6,119 nt of DNA from NCBI GenBank assembly GCA_913046275.1, contig CAJWSE010000066.1, positions 1-6,119 of the forward strand, written 5' to 3'. The notes under the pieces were generated by a model. It did no database searches and was not told the DNA's origin. It saw nothing but the letters and a program-made list of their open reading frames with translations. Positions 1 to 5,966 of this stretch are shown in pieces (within the stretch, counting starts at the first letter, position 1; the number at the start of each line of letters is the position of its first letter). This stretch comes from an uncultured Phycisphaerae bacterium. GTDB lineage: Bacteria > Planctomycetota > Phycisphaerae > Phycisphaerales > SM1A02. Both the position numbers and the translations under genes were made by a program.

Positions 1-269
1 TCTGTAAAATCACCAGTGATTTGAAACACATTCCCAATTTCATCAAATTTTTCTAGGTCTATTGATGCTAATTTAATATTTTTATAATTCTTTGATATAT
101 ATTGAGTCCAACTTCCTGGAGCGGCACCTAAATCAAGGACGGTGTCGCCCTTTGAAAAAATCTTCCGCTTATCATCAATCTCAGACAACTTATACGCCGC
201 TCGACTTCGGTAACCATTGCGCTTGGCTTCCTTAAAAAAGTGGTCGTGTAGTTCTCGTTGCCCAGCCAT
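1..269 (-). CDS. rlmE: RlmE (FtsJ/RrmJ) 23S rRNA 2'-O-ribose methyltransferase, N-terminal part, cut by window edge
   Basis: The enzyme family methylates the 2'-OH of a uridine in the A-loop of 23S rRNA (U2552 in E. coli) using S-adenosylmethionine, late in 50S assembly. Seen here: 89 residues plus two bases from an ATG, with the 3' end beyond position 1. The family signature GYRSRAAYKL is at residues 19-28; its Lys27 aligns with the catalytic Lys38 of E. coli RlmE. The SAM-binding motif I, VLDLGAAPGSW, is at about 44-54, followed by an acidic strand end (SIDLE, about 69-73) and GDFT at 86-89, matching the conserved GDF of the family. The later catalytic Asp and Lys are outside the window. 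The ATG lies 3 bases after the stop of the upstream lipoprotein gene and has no clear ribosome-binding site, so translation is probably coupled. Codon use becomes markedly more AT-rich below about position 120. Confidence 0.92.
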   Translation of the reverse strand, partial: MAGQRELHDHFFKEAKRNGYRSRAAYKLSEIDDKRKIFSKGDTVLDLGAAPGSWTQYISKNYKNIKLASIDLEKFDEIGNVFQITGDFT

Positions 270-272
270 CGA

Positions 273-1040
273 TTATTGCCACAGGGGCCACTTGAATTCA
301 AACGGTGGCATGTCACCAATGGGATTCTGAACGATATCTACAGTAATGTCACCTTCGACGGTTCTCATGACGATATCATTCTGCCCTTGGTTAAAGGAGG
401 CCTTTAACTTTTCACCAGTTGTACCAGGAAGAATGGCGCCTTCGCCAAACCTCATATTGAAAGCGGCAGTGCCACTTATAGCAGTTAAGTCAATCTTCCC
501 TGCAGACTCTTCGCGAACTCGATAGCGGATGTCACCTCGTACAGTTTCAATCGTAACACGCTCATTCATTGGCAATGGCGTAGCCACAAGCACATCTCCA
601 TCGCTGGTTTTAATTTCTAGTGTTCCGGTCACTCCGAGCACATCAACGTCACCTTTTTTTGTCCGGATGGTGACGCTATCAATGCTTGGCGCTCTTACGA
701 CAGTATCAGCAAAAATAGTTTGAAGCGGGTTCGAATCACAATTGAGTGCCAATCTTAGAATTTCACCTGATGATGACCGAGCAATTTGACTTGTCCAATC
801 GATTTGTTTGATGGGCTCTTCGTTTTCCACGTATGCTTCAATGCGCTGAATGACATCAATCGTTGCGTTTTGAAGTGACTCATCAACGATGACAGTGACA
901 TTACCAGCAAAAGATTCGACATTGACTGCAATTGGTCCAGCAATTTCAAGCGTTCGTTGAGGAAAAGTCATGACTTGCTTTGTCGAGCAACCGCTCAAGG
1001 CAAAGAAGACACAAATCAAATAGAAAGTTAAACGGTTCAT
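273..1040 (-). CDS. Predicted lipoprotein with DUF4097-like beta-repeat domain
   Basis: The 255-residue protein starts with a lipoprotein signal peptide: MNR, a hydrophobic stretch at about 4-16, and the lipobox LSGC with Cys18 as the lipidation site, so the mature protein should be membrane-anchored outside the cytoplasm. The mature part is rich in short beta strands with a recurring Gly-Asp-Val/Ile turn (KKGDVDV near 128-134, SDGDVLV near 146-152, VRGDIRY near 167-173, VEGDITV near 228-234). This resembles the right-handed beta-helix architecture of DUF4097 putative adhesin proteins. No catalytic motif is visible and the function is unknown. The start at 1040 is preferred because AGGAG lies 5 bases upstream and the signal peptide begins there; the frame stays open to 1130, but that extension would overlap thiC. 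The stop is 3 bases before rlmE, suggesting co-transcription. Family assignment rests on pattern recognition only. Confidence 0.72.
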   Translation of the reverse strand: MNRLTFYLICVFFALSGCSTKQVMTFPQRTLEIAGPIAVNVESFAGNVTVIVDESLQNATIDVIQRIEAYVENEEPIKQIDWTSQIARSSSGEILRLALNCDSNPLQTIFADTVVRAPSIDSVTIRTKKGDVDVLGVTGTLEIKTSDGDVLVATPLPMNERVTIETVRGDIRYRVREESAGKIDLTAISGTAAFNMRFGEGAILPGTTGEKLKASFNQGQNDIVMRTVEGDITVDIVQNPIGDMPPFEFKWPLWQ

Positions 1041-1045
1041 TTTCA

Positions 1046-1050
1046 CTCCT
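1046..1050 (-). promoter_or_regulatory. Ribosome-binding site that sets the lipoprotein start
   Basis: The minus strand reads AGGAG followed by TGAAA and then ATG at 1040-1038. This is a strong Shine-Dalgarno core at good spacing and supports the start at 1040 over the longer open frame. Confidence 0.75.
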
Positions 1051-1051
1051 G

Positions 1052-1070
1052 ATTGTACCGAAGGTACAAT
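1052..1070. repeat. Perfect 8-bp inverted repeat in the divergent lipoprotein/thiC intergenic region
   Basis: ATTGTACC (1052-1059) and GGTACAAT (1063-1070) are exact reverse complements around a GAA spacer. The repeat fills half of the 36 bases between the two divergent starts (1040 minus, 1077 plus). It could be an operator for a dimeric repressor acting on both genes, or a small hairpin in the 5' leader of either mRNA. The only plausible thiC ribosome-binding site, GAAGG (1060-1064), lies in its spacer and right arm, so a hairpin there could hide it. The symmetry is seen directly; the regulatory role is inference. Confidence 0.45.
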
Positions 1071-1076
1071 AAGAAG

Positions 1077-2795
1077 ATGAAAGATATACAAACAAATGTT
1101 GGACTTCGGGGTCACAAATTGCCACTTCATGGCGCGGAAAACCCCTCTTCAGAAAGGCAAGGAACTGCACCAGGTAGTTTCGCTTTGCAGGCAGATATAG
1201 GTGGACCTAGAACATTTAGTTCACCGGATACGCCTGGTATGCCAACGCCATCTGAGAAAACCGCTTGGGATTTTAATCCAAAGCCCCATGCAAACCCTGT
1301 CACGCAGTTGGAGCATGCACGGCTTGGGCGGGTAACATCCGAAATGGAGCGAGTCGCTTTACGCGAACCACATTTAACAGCACTACAAATACGTGATGAG
1401 ATAGCAGCCGGCAGACTTATTATTCCAGCGAATCGCCTTCATCTTGAAAAAGGCCTTGAACCAATGGCCATAGGGCGAGCCTCATTAACGAAAGTTAATG
1501 CAAACATGGGCGCATCACCGGTTTCTTCTGGTATGGATGAAGAGTTAGAAAAGTTGCACTGGTCTGTTAAATGGGGCGCAGATACGGTGATGGATCTGTC
1601 AACAGGTGGAGATTTAAACGCTTGCCGTAGTGCAATCATCAACGCATCGCCAGTACCAATAGGAACGGTACCAATTTATTCCATGATTATTGATCGAAAA
1701 ATTGAGGACCTCACTCCAAAAATGATTCTAGATGAATTAGAGAATCAGGCAAAACAAGGCGTTGATTACTTCACAATTCATGCAGGTGTTCTTCACGAAC
1801 ATATTCCATATATAAAAGATCGTCTAATTGGAATAGTCTCTCGCGGTGGGTCGCTGCTTGCAAAATGGATGATTCATCACAATAAACAAAACCCTATGTA
1901 TGATTGTTTTGATGATATTTGTGATTTGATGCGTGAATATGACGTTTCATTTTCGCTAGGAGATGGTTTAAGGCCAGGTGGTATGGCAGATGCGACTGAT
2001 GAAGCGCAAATTCGCGAACTAGAAGTTCTAGGTGAGCTTACCGAACGTGCCTGGAGCAAAGGAGTTCAGGTCATGGTTGAGGGGCCAGGTCATGTTTCAT
2101 TTGATCAGGTTGAATACAACATGAAGTTGCAGAGAAGTGTTTGCCATGGTGCTCCGTTTTATGTGCTTGGACCCCTGGTTACAGACATGTTTCCAGGATA
2201 CGACCACATCACAAGTTGCATTGGTGCAACAGCAGCGGCATATCATGGAGCGGCTATGCTTTGTTATGTTACTCCTAAAGAACATCTCGGATTGCCTAAG
2301 AAAGATGACGTAAAACAGGGGTGCATTGCTTATAAAATTGCCGCTCACGCAGCGGATGTTGCACTTGGTATTCCAGGGGCTAGGGATAATGACGACGAAT
2401 TAACGAAAGCTCGCGCCGCACTTAATTGGCAGAAGCATTTTGATTTAAGTTTTGATCCCGATTATGCCAGGGCGATGCACGATGAAGATTTAGATGTTGA
2501 CACAGATTTTTGTGCAATGTGCGGTCATGATTGGTGTTCTGTCCGAATTAGCAAGGAAATTCAAGAGTTTGCATCTGGAAAAGATGAAAATTATGCTTGG
2601 GATAAACCAAAGGTTTCTGCTGCACTGACTATTGAGCAGAAAGAAATTCTTGAGCACCGCGGTGTATTGACTCCGGCGGAAGTTCATAAACTTGCCTCAA
2701 AGGTGAAGCGAGTTGTCGGCTCTGATGAAGGTAAGGCGGCGTGTCATAGCGATTTAAGCGATGCCAAGTCGGCAAGAACACTGCAGGAGCACTAA
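1077..2795 (+). CDS. thiC: Phosphomethylpyrimidine synthase ThiC, complete
   Basis: ThiC is a radical-SAM enzyme of the cytoplasm that rearranges 5-aminoimidazole ribotide into HMP-P, the pyrimidine half of thiamine. The frame gives 572 residues, within the usual bacterial range. Family blocks run in order: [12 protein letters not shown] (73-84), [12 protein letters not shown] (168-179), [11 protein letters not shown] (191-201), [11 protein letters not shown] (228-238), [13 protein letters not shown] (289-301), EGPGHV (335-340), PGYDHITS (373-380) and [11 protein letters not shown] (397-407). His339 and His403 match the family's metal-binding histidines. CX2CX4C at Cys479, Cys482 and Cys487 is the C-terminal [4Fe-4S] site. 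An N-terminal stretch of about 70 residues precedes the core and corresponds to the ThiC-associated region. ATG at 1077 is chosen; GAAGG lies 12 bases upstream. A TTG in frame at 1053 has no ribosome-binding site. No TPP riboswitch elements are seen upstream. It stands alone, divergent from the lipoprotein gene and convergent with arsM. Confidence 0.97.
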   Translation: MKDIQTNVGLRGHKLPLHGAENPSSERQGTAPGSFALQADIGGPRTFSSPDTPGMPTPSEKTAWDFNPKPHANPVTQLEHARLGRVTSEMERVALREPHLTALQIRDEIAAGRLIIPANRLHLEKGLEPMAIGRASLTKVNANMGASPVSSGMDEELEKLHWSVKWGADTVMDLSTGGDLNACRSAIINASPVPIGTVPIYSMIIDRKIEDLTPKMILDELENQAKQGVDYFTIHAGVLHEHIPYIKDRLIGIVSRGGSLLAKWMIHHNKQNPMYDCFDDICDLMREYDVSFSLGDGLRPGGMADATDEAQIRELEVLGELTERAWSKGVQVMVEGPGHVSFDQVEYNMKLQRSVCHGAPFYVLGPLVTDMFPGYDHITSCIGATAAAYHGAAMLCYVTPKEHLGLPKKDDVKQGCIAYKIAAHAADVALGIPGARDNDDELTKARAALNWQKHFDLSFDPDYARAMHDEDLDVDTDFCAMCGHDWCSVRISKEIQEFASGKDENYAWDKPKVSAALTIEQKEILEHRGVLTPAEVHKLASKVKRVVGSDEGKAACHSDLSDAKSARTLQEH

Positions 2796-2850
2796 AAAGG
2801 ATATTTAAATTTTGTAAATATGTATTAAAGATCATCGCGGCTTAGATAAA

Positions 2851-3672
2851 TCAAGAGCAACATTCATTATCCGAACAGCAGCAAGAACTATCATCTTCAT
2901 TTAGTCTAGGTCCAGCGTCAATGCTACCGCCTTCGTCTGCTTTGCACGCGACAACAGTCATTGATCGAAAATCAATTCCACCGACAGTCTGCCAAGGCTC
3001 AGCCTCATGTTTTAGAACCGCTACTTCTTCAAAGCCAGCTTTTGCAAATGCTTCTACAAAAGCGTCATCTTTCATTGCTCCTGAAATACATCCACTCCAG
3101 AGTTCTGGATCTTGTTGCATTTCTACGGGCACAGTTGTGCATGCAACTATATCTGATATAACTGCTCGGCCACCTTTTTTTGTAACCCTAAAAATTTCTT
3201 GAAAGAGTTTTTCTTTTTCACTATTCGAAACAAGATTTAAAACACAGTTTGAGACGACAACGTCGATGGAATTATCGCTCACTATTTCTTCCATGCTTGT
3301 GATGTTTCCTTTTCGAAAATCTACATTTGAATAACCAATCGTATTAGCCACGACTGGCGCAAATTTATTGGCAACCTTAAGCATTGAGTCATTCATGTCA
3401 ATGCCAATAACCTTGCCATTAGGGCCAACAACTTGACTTACAATGAAGCAAATTTTTCCAGCACCAGATCCGAGGTCAAGTACGGTTTCATTTTCACGAA
3501 TATATTGACTTGGATCACCGCATCCATAATCACAATCAATTACTTCTTGAGGAATTGCCTTAAGCAATTTAGCATCGTAATTAACCGGGCAGCAAAGTGA
3601 GTCCTCAACTTTTGTAGCGGCGGGTGTGTATCGGTCATGACACGCAGATTCTGCGTTTTGTTTATTCATCAT
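2851..3672 (-). CDS. arsM: ArsM-like arsenite S-adenosylmethionine methyltransferase with cysteine-rich tail
   Basis: ArsM enzymes methylate As(III) in the cytoplasm to methylated, partly volatile arsenicals. The 273-residue protein is a class I SAM methyltransferase: motif I VLDLGSGAG (64-72), acidic strand GIDMND (90-95), and SNCVLNL (141-147) in the motif IV area. The three cysteines known to bind arsenic in the algal ArsM are all present: Cys51 in DYGCGDP, Cys143 in SNCV, and Cys195 in WSGCISGA. A Cys27-Cys28 pair lies near the N terminus, and the tail 262-273 holds Cys264-266 and Cys271-272, as in some ArsM and metalloid-binding proteins. The start may be 3672 or the adjacent ATG at 3669; both overlap the stop of the upstream crotonase gene, with GGAA just upstream, so translation is probably coupled. 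A longer open frame to 3804 lies inside that gene. No arsR-like gene is visible. A related methyltransferase with another substrate is possible. Confidence 0.78.
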   Translation of the reverse strand: MMNKQNAESACHDRYTPAATKVEDSLCCPVNYDAKLLKAIPQEVIDCDYGCGDPSQYIRENETVLDLGSGAGKICFIVSQVVGPNGKVIGIDMNDSMLKVANKFAPVVANTIGYSNVDFRKGNITSMEEIVSDNSIDVVVSNCVLNLVSNSEKEKLFQEIFRVTKKGGRAVISDIVACTTVPVEMQQDPELWSGCISGAMKDDAFVEAFAKAGFEEVAVLKHEAEPWQTVGGIDFRSMTVVACKADEGGSIDAGPRLNEDDSSCCCSDNECCS

Positions 3673-4405
3673 TTTTTTTCCAAATTTTCTCAAGTCTTGC
3701 TTGTGTTGCCTCGCTAATGGAAGATGCTGATTGTATCGCTGGAGCATCAAAAAAGTGATCGTCCAAAGATCCATCCAGCTCATTAAGCCACAGCTTTGTT
3801 TCACTTAGTGCATGGGGAGGCTTCTTGGAAAGGTGAATTGCAAATTGTTCGCCAAATTGCTGGGCGAGTTCGGCAGATTGTTGTACATGCGACAGAAGAC
3901 CGCTTGCAAATGCTTGATTTCCATCGATTATTATGCCACTCATGACAAGGTGTCTTGCAAAACCATCGCCAACTTTTTGTCGAAGTGTTGGCAGTGTCAC
4001 TGCTGGCGAAATGCCTAGTTGGTGTACGGGATATCCATATTTACCGTCTACTTCGCCAAACACAAAATCACAACCTGTAATGAGCGCGCAACCTCCTGCA
4101 ATGGCTGCGCCCTGAGCGATACAAACAACGGGTGCTTCAAGCCGTCGTAAATTACGGATTGTTTTACTCAGTTCCAAAATGTACGTTTTAAGGATGGAAA
4201 TATCTTTGGCACAAGATTTCATGTCGAAACCAGAACAAAAGACTTTGCCTTTACCCTGCAAAAGAATGACATTTGTTTCTAGTGGTGTTTCATGAATCGA
4301 ACGGTTCAACGCATCAAACATCTTGAGTCCAAGTGCGTTCCGCTTGTCAGGGTTGTTTAATTCGATTGAATATACACCTTCATGAAACCGTGTTGTTGTA
4401 AACAT
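3662..4405 (-). CDS. Enoyl-CoA hydratase/isomerase (crotonase) family protein lacking both usual catalytic glutamates
   Basis: Crotonase-fold proteins bind acyl-CoA thioesters and polarise the thioester carbonyl with an oxyanion hole. The 247-residue length is normal. Seen: NNPDKRNAL (17-25), a CoA-binding and first oxyanion-hole segment GKGKVFCSGFDMK (51-63), and the second segment AQGAAIAGGCALITGCD (97-113) followed by YGYPVHQLGISP (123-134). Aligned by eye to rat mitochondrial enoyl-CoA hydratase, Glu144 is replaced by Ala107 and Glu164 by Val127, so ordinary hydratase chemistry is doubtful; another acyl-CoA reaction using different residues is possible. ATG at 4405 lies 2 bases after the stop of the upstream transporter, and the 3' end overlaps arsM by 11 bases, so the three genes look like one operon. 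The transporter neighbour suggests short-chain acyl metabolism, but the substrate cannot be read from the sequence. Confidence 0.87.
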   Translation of the reverse strand: MFTTTRFHEGVYSIELNNPDKRNALGLKMFDALNRSIHETPLETNVILLQGKGKVFCSGFDMKSCAKDISILKTYILELSKTIRNLRRLEAPVVCIAQGAAIAGGCALITGCDFVFGEVDGKYGYPVHQLGISPAVTLPTLRQKVGDGFARHLVMSGIIIDGNQAFASGLLSHVQQSAELAQQFGEQFAIHLSKKPPHALSETKLWLNELDGSLDDHFFDAPAIQSASSISEATQARLEKIWKKNDE

Positions 4406-4407
4406 AC

Positions 4408-5205
4408 TCAACCCACCAACCACAGTGAAACAGCAACCCAGATAGCACAAGCAACCATAATAAGTACAGTATAACCCACAATGTCTCTAGCGCGGACTCC
4501 TGTAATTGCAAGAAGCGGGAGAGCCCAAAATGGTTGAAGCATATTTGTTAGTTGATCGCCATAAGCCACAGCCATCACCATTGTGCCGGGGGCGATGCCA
4601 GCCTGCATCCCACTTTTAAGTGCGATGGGTGCTTGTATCGCCCACTGCCCTCCTCCACTGGGTACAAATAGGTTCACAATACCAGCTGAGAACATAGTAA
4701 GAATTGGAATGCTTTCTTGAGTTCCAGAAGATACAAGTAGTTCGGTCAGTGAACTCATTAAACCGGAAGCAATCATCATTGCCATGATGCCCGCATAGAG
4801 TGGAAATTGAATAATAATACCGGCACAACCCCTTGCCCCATTTGTTACTGCTTGCATGTAACCCAAAGGGGAGCCGTGCAATAAAAGTCCAAGACTAAGC
4901 ATAAAAAGAGTAATTTCATTGAGCCCAATGCGGTCTAGTCCAGAGACATAAATGTAACGCCCAAGTGCCATTAGTAGGGGGAGTCCGAGCAACCACGCGA
5001 TGTATCTCGATTGATTTAATCGATCGGGGAATGATGTTTGAGACTCAGGTGGCGGCAGTTTGTCGGAGTCTATTTTAAACTCACGAATTGATCTGATTTG
5101 TGATGCGTCTTTTGGAGCGAGGATGTACAAAACGCATGGAATAAGGATGATTAATCCACCACTTACCATAAGATTTAGTGTTGAACCAAGCGACTCACTA
5201 AGCAG
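4408..5205 (-). pseudogene. atoE: C-terminal fragment of short-chain fatty acid transporter (AtoE family)
   Basis: AtoE-family proteins are inner-membrane transporters for short-chain fatty acids such as acetoacetate and butyrate. About 265 residues remain, with seven likely hydrophobic segments near 106-125, 164-183, 193-212, 223-245, 261-279, 303-330 and 338-360 of the fused frame. Family hallmarks seen: [10 protein letters not shown] (204-213), [11 protein letters not shown] (226-236), [14 protein letters not shown] (274-287, matching NFAVPSGGGHWVIQ in E. coli AtoE) and AYGDQ with QPFWALP (310-326). The missing N-terminal part was probably intact in the source genome and lost through the join, so the label as a broken gene describes this window rather than the organism. 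It sits 2 bases upstream of the crotonase-family gene in the same direction, consistent with uptake and activation of a short-chain acid, though no CoA transferase or ligase is visible. Confidence 0.83.
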
Positions 5206-5493
5206 AACAGTTTCAAATTGTTCTAGTGTTAATTCTTGTGGAACCAATCCAATTCTAGATCTTGTTTCTCTATAATCTTTTACTATATCAAATTTATCAA
5301 CTGTCACATTTCCATCAGAAGCTTTGACAATTCCACAAATAATACTTATCAATGTAGTCTTGCCAGCCCCATTTGGACCTAACATTGCAAAAATTTCACC
5401 TTTTTTAATATTAAGATTAATTTTCTTTAGTGCTTCAAATCCATTATCATAAACTTTAGATATATTATTGATGATTATTTGATTTTCTGACAT
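4408..5493 (-). CDS. Chimeric open reading frame: ABC ATPase start joined to AtoE-type transporter end
   Basis: A single uninterrupted 361-codon frame joins two unrelated proteins. Residues 1 to about 93-96 are the beginning of an ABC-2-type transporter ATPase; residues from about 97 to 361 are the C-terminal 60% of a short-chain fatty acid transporter. Neither half is a complete domain: the ATPase stops after its Q-loop, before the signature and Walker B motifs, and the transporter lacks roughly its first 190 residues by comparison with E. coli AtoE. Hand-counted GC is about 44% in the 300 bases on the transporter side and about 28% in the 300 bases on the ATPase side. A protein cut in mid-domain on both sides with a composition step at the join is not a plausible functional fusion. 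An annotation pipeline would call one gene here, which would mislead. The two parts are described in separate entries. Confidence 0.85.
   Translation of the reverse strand: MSENQIIINNISKVYDNGFEALKKINLNIKKGEIFAMLGPNGAGKTTLISIICGIVKASDGNVTVDKFDIVKDYRETRSRIGLVPQELTLEQFETVLLSESLGSTLNLMVSGGLIILIPCVLYILAPKDASQIRSIREFKIDSDKLPPPESQTSFPDRLNQSRYIAWLLGLPLLMALGRYIYVSGLDRIGLNEITLFMLSLGLLLHGSPLGYMQAVTNGARGCAGIIIQFPLYAGIMAMMIASGLMSSLTELLVSSGTQESIPILTMFSAGIVNLFVPSGGGQWAIQAPIALKSGMQAGIAPGTMVMAVAYGDQLTNMLQPFWALPLLAITGVRARDIVGYTVLIMVACAIWVAVSLWLVG
5203..5217. other. Probable chimeric junction between DNA of two organisms
   Basis: Protein homology switches from ABC ATPase to AtoE between residues 93 and 97 of the fused frame, corresponding to these bases. 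The bases coding Thr-Val (5206-5211) could belong to either parent, because ATPases of this type usually read FETV here and AtoE proteins often have a Thr-hydrophobic pair before the SE(T/S)LGS-like segment. A few shared bases at the join would be consistent with microhomology-driven misassembly, polymerase template switching or illegitimate recombination. The exact breakpoint cannot be fixed without the parent sequences. Confidence 0.75.
5206..5493 (-). pseudogene. N-terminal fragment of ABC-2-type transporter ATP-binding protein
   Basis: The first 93-96 residues match the start of an ABC exporter ATPase of the DrrA/YadG type: ISKVYDNG near 11-18, Walker A GPNGAGKT at 39-46 with Lys45, and the Q-loop glutamine at 86 in GLVPQEL (82-88). 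The LEQFET stretch at 90-95 is common in this subfamily, where the native sequence usually continues with a Trp-containing helix and the LSGG signature; here it switches to transporter sequence. The signature, Walker B and H-loop are absent, so this piece could not hydrolyse ATP alone. Codons are strongly AT-ending (AAT, ATT, AAA), like the thioredoxin gene across the divergent gap and unlike the DNA on the other side of the join. No clear ribosome-binding site precedes the ATG at 5493. Confidence 0.88.
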
Positions 5494-5503
5494 TTATTAG
5501 GCA

Positions 5504-5531
5504 TATATAGGGACAATTTACTCTATTACAA
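5504..5531 (-). promoter_or_regulatory. Candidate sigma-70-type promoter for the ABC ATPase gene
   Basis: On the minus strand TTGTAA (5531-5526) and TATATA (5509-5504) are separated by 16 bases; each matches its consensus hexamer at four of six positions. Transcription would start only a few bases before the ATG at 5493, giving a very short leader, which fits the lack of a ribosome-binding site. In DNA this AT-rich such matches arise easily by chance, so this is a weak call. Confidence 0.25.
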
Positions 5532-5560
5532 TAAATTATATTTAATCTAAGAATCGAAGT

Positions 5561-5950
5561 ATGAAAAAATTTTTATTATTTATATTTTTTGTTTTTTCTA
5601 TCAACGCCAATGCTATTAGCAAGGAAACAACTTATGATAAAGAATTATTTAATAAAGCTCAGTCCGAAGGTAAAATTATAATAGTTAGCTCTTGGGTTAA
5701 ATATTGTTCATCTTGTGCTGGTCAAATGAAAATCTTAAAAACTGCTAAAAAAGAAGGTGAATTATCAGATATTAAATTTGACAATATTGAATATTTTGCA
5801 TTTGATATTGCAAATAAAGAAATTGCAAAATTTTTCAACGTACAATATCAAACAACGTTGTTAATTTTTAAAGATAACAAAGAGATTTATAGAAGCATTG
5901 GTGAGACAACCAAAAAACTTATCTACGATGCTTTAAAGTCCTCTATCTAA
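5561..5950 (+). CDS. Exported thioredoxin-fold protein
   Basis: The 129-residue product has a typical signal peptide (MKK, hydrophobic 4-14, likely cleavage after Ala18 in NANA), so it should act in the periplasm. The mature part has a thioredoxin-like layout: a helix, strand IIIVSSWV (39-46), the redox motif CSSC at 49-52 followed by a helix, strand EYFAFDIA (77-84), FNVQYQTTLLIFKDNKEI (92-109) as the central strands, then a final helix. CXXC proteins of this kind reduce or exchange disulfides, for example in cytochrome c maturation or in partnership with DsbD/CcdA. The residue that is normally a cis-proline before the conserved Thr is Thr98, which is unusual. The start is the only ATG giving a full signal peptide; no clear ribosome-binding site is seen. 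Codon use is extremely AT-rich, in keeping with a SAR11-like source. It is divergent from the ABC ATPase gene and has no visible operon partner. Confidence 0.78.
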   Translation: MKKFLLFIFFVFSINANAISKETTYDKELFNKAQSEGKIIIVSSWVKYCSSCAGQMKILKTAKKEGELSDIKFDNIEYFAFDIANKEIAKFFNVQYQTTLLIFKDNKEIYRSIGETTKKLIYDALKSSI

Positions 5951-5966
5951 ATTCGTCTAAAATCCT

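Noticed and set aside
1053..1076. Longer thiC beginning at TTG 1053
   Set aside because: No ribosome-binding site precedes the TTG, it lies inside the inverted repeat, and the added eight residues show no family similarity. ATG at 1077 is preferred.
1041..1130. Upstream extension of the lipoprotein frame to 1130
   Set aside because: It would overlap the thiC coding region and put about 30 residues before a clear signal peptide that has its own strong AGGAG.
2796..2850. Terminator between the convergent thiC and arsM genes
   Set aside because: ATATTTA (2801-2807) and TAAATAT (2815-2821) could pair, but the stem is all A/T and no T-run follows, so it is not a convincing rho-independent terminator.
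3673..3804. Upstream extension of the arsM frame to 3804
   Set aside because: It runs antiparallel in no sense but in another frame through the crotonase gene, adds no conserved methyltransferase sequence, and the ATG pair at 3669-3672 fits the coupled-overlap arrangement.
4408..5493. A new natural fusion of an ABC ATPase with a fatty acid transporter
   Set aside because: Both partners are cut inside essential regions and the composition changes at the join, which fits a chimera much better than a functional protein.
5494..5560. Plus-strand promoter for the thioredoxin gene
   Set aside because: Several AT-rich hexamers resemble a -10 box, such as TATATT at 5537-5542, but no -35-like hexamer sits at proper spacing.
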